DNA of 64,000 nt from an uncultured Duncaniella sp. (GTDB lineage: Bacteria; Bacteroidota; Bacteroidia; Bacteroidales; Muribaculaceae), in assembly GCA_910589485.1 (NCBI GenBank), contig CAJUSW010000007.1, positions 124,001 to 188,000 on the forward strand. Direction: 5' to 3'. Each line of letters starts with the position of its first letter. The first letter of the stretch is position 1. The translations under genes and the position numbers were made by a program. The notes under the pieces are model-generated. The model worked only from the letters and a program-made list of their open reading frames with translations, did no database searches and was not told where the DNA came from. Of this stretch, positions 62,774-64,000 are shown one piece after another.

Positions 62774-63187
62774 TTAGAAGGGAAGATCGTCGGTGGGGGT
62801 GGGAGCGAGATCCACAGCCGGGGGAGGAACGGGTGCTCCGGGAGTGGCGTATCCGCCGGGCATCTGGGGAGCCACGCCATATGAAACGGCGGGAGCGGCA
62901 GGTGCGGCCTGGGGAGTGGCGTCGGGAGCCTCGGCTTTCCAAGCGCGAACATCCACGTACCAACGGCCGTTATACTCACGGCTATCGATGTCGAAGCTGA
63001 TCTTGACAACCTGTCCTACCTGGAGGGGGAACTGGTCGACACGATCGCCGAAAAAGTTGAAGAACACTTTCTTGGGATAGGTCTCGAGAGTCTCGAGCAC
63101 GTATTCACGCTTCTTCCAAGCGTTTCCCTTGGCGGAGGTGCCTCCTACCTCGGGCATGGCCACTATAATTTTGCCTGTAACTTCCAT
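62774..63187 (-). CDS. DUF3127 protein with SSB-like acidic tip
   Basis: 137 residues. The first 85 match the OB-fold-like DUF3127 family of Bacteroidetes (VTGKIIVAMPEVGGTSAKGN, WKKREYVLETLE, FNFFGDRVDQF, VVKISFDIDSREYNGRWYVD). A flexible Ala/Pro/Gly-rich linker of about 45 residues leads to the last residues TDDLPF, very like the DDDIPF tip of SSB that recruits repair enzymes. This suggests single-stranded DNA handling, but no function is established from sequence. Confidence 0.85.
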   Translation of the reverse strand: MEVTGKIIVAMPEVGGTSAKGNAWKKREYVLETLETYPKKVFFNFFGDRVDQFPLQVGQVVKISFDIDSREYNGRWYVDVRAWKAEAPDATPQAAPAAPAVSYGVAPQMPGGYATPGAPVPPPAVDLAPTPTDDLPF

Positions 63188-63351
63188 ATATTTTATAAGA
63201 TATAATTTTTAATAAAGCACCGCACGGAAACGCGCGTATTCCTTACAAAAGTAGTCAAAAAATCCCGACTAAGCCGTTAAAATACGTTAATCAAAGAGTA
63301 AAAATAATTCGATAACCCTCCAATCCGGACTCGTAACTGATATATTCTTAG

Positions 63352-63359
63352 TAATTTTG
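63352..63359 (+). promoter_or_regulatory. -7 box of the Yip1-like gene
   Basis: TAATTTTG, ending 9 nt before the ATG at 63369; it excludes the ATG at 63357. Confidence 0.7.
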
Positions 63360-63368
63360 CAGATACTT

Positions 63369-63914
63369 ATGAAGAATTACCTAAAATATCTGTTTCAACT
63401 CATCCTGTCGCCCCGTCACGGCTGGGAGGATATCGAGGACGGCAATGTGGCCCCCTCGCGGATAGCCACCGAAGGGTTCTATCCGCTCATAGCCCTGACA
63501 GCCGCGAGCGTGTTCATCCAGGCATTTTTCATGCACCACGTGGTGTTTCTCTCGCTGTTCATGCGCATGGTGATAACATTTGTGGTGTACTTCATATCCT
63601 ACTTTTTCGGTACATTCATGCTCTCGATCTTTGTGGAACCGATGGTCGAGGGGGAATATGACGAGCAACGGTGCCAGACATTCACTCTCTACACCCTCGG
63701 ACTCCTGGCTATGATCTCGATCATAGTCAACTGTCTGCCCATCACACCGATGGTGCTGTTTTTCCTCCCGTGCTATGTGGCACTGATCCAATGGAAGGGG
63801 TGTGACTACATGAGGGTGCGCCCCGACCGGATAGGGCATTTCATGATGCTTGCCATCCTGGGAGTGCTCATGCCGTTGTATATATTTTATTTCATCTTCT
63901 CACTTTTATTCTGA
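63369..63914 (+). CDS. Yip1-family membrane protein
   Basis: 181 residues from the ATG at 63369, with about five hydrophobic segments (LIALTAASVFIQAFFMHHVV, VITFVVYFISYFFGTFMLSI, TLGLLAMISIIVNCLPI, MLAILGVLMPLYIFYFIFSL). The head matches Yip1-like proteins (LILSPRHGWEDIEDGN). Role unknown. Its TGA overlaps the ATG of smpB, so the two are coupled. Confidence 0.8.
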   Translation: MKNYLKYLFQLILSPRHGWEDIEDGNVAPSRIATEGFYPLIALTAASVFIQAFFMHHVVFLSLFMRMVITFVVYFISYFFGTFMLSIFVEPMVEGEYDEQRCQTFTLYTLGLLAMISIIVNCLPITPMVLFFLPCYVALIQWKGCDYMRVRPDRIGHFMMLAILGVLMPLYIFYFIFSLLF

Positions 63915-64000
63915 TGCAAGCCAAGGAAATCAACATAAAGAACCGTCGAGCGACATTTGACTACGCCATCGGCGACACCTATACCGCGGGCATAGTCCTC
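63914..64000 (+). CDS. smpB: SsrA-binding protein SmpB, 3'-truncated by window edge
   Basis: The first 29 codons are present (MQAKEINIKNRRATFDYAIG, then DTYTAGIVL), matching the N-terminus of SmpB, which loads tmRNA onto stalled ribosomes. About 120 residues are missing beyond the window. Start overlaps the upstream stop by one base. Confidence 0.88.
   Translation, partial: MQAKEINIKNRRATFDYAIGDTYTAGIVL

Overview
The window reads as a chromosome segment from a gut-type Bacteroidales bacterium, most likely a Muribaculaceae-like lineage (family-level placement is inference). Supporting signs are promoters of the Bacteroidetes type (TTTG or TTG, about 19-21 nt, then TAnnTTTG) in front of many genes, very few Shine-Dalgarno sites, a SusC/SusD pair, GldH, RicT, DUF4230, DUF3127 and EFR1-type proteins, and C-rich coding strands. 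No rRNA, CRISPR array or transposase gene was seen.

Layout. 1-6.2 kb: end of dapA, a polyprenol-phosphate glycosyltransferase overlapping dihydroorotase, and the two-gene 2-oxoacid:ferredoxin oxidoreductase (korAB). 6.2-9.9 kb: an accessory islet with a small membrane-anchored unknown, a non-coding inverted-repeat element, a YafQ-type toxin/antitoxin pair and two paralogous lipoproteins. 9.9-18.5 kb: M23 peptidase, ndk, hpf overlapping a Xer recombinase, an OmpA-family porin, transketolase and an FHS-type sugar transporter. 18.6-38.0 kb: the complete str-S10-spc-alpha ribosomal cluster on the minus strand, from rpsL to rplQ, including fusA, secY, map, infA and rpoA, with two unusually long internal gaps. 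38.0-40.2 kb: an EFR1 ferredoxin, prfB with its programmed +1 frameshift, and twin tRNA-Val genes.

40.4-44.9 kb: a DUF4230-DUF4230-YkvA operon, a tiny stand-alone transcription unit, an AT-rich stretch with near-DnaA boxes, tRNA-Met(CAT), and a second copy of the inverted-repeat element. 44.4-48.7 kb: a minus-strand operon running coiled-coil protein, ZapA-like protein, RNase Y, RicT, GldH. 48.8 kb: the SRP RNA gene. 49.1-55.2 kb: an orphan TonB-plug protein and a SusC/SusD pair whose susC is put out of frame by a run of eight G near its 5' end. 55.8-64.0 kb: a second OmpA-family protein, a DUF3298 lipoprotein, acpP-fabF, a GH51 arabinofuranosidase, a DUF3127 protein with an SSB-like acidic tail, a Yip1-like membrane protein and the start of smpB.

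The most unusual signals are (a) the two copies of a 600-750 bp non-coding element built from about 140-bp inverted arms around tandem units, (b) the G8 tract in susC, which would restore a 1072-residue frame if one G longer, (c) the paralogous lipoprotein pair, one with a Cys-rich C-terminal domain, and (d) the AT-rich region and mini-gene upstream of tRNA-Met.
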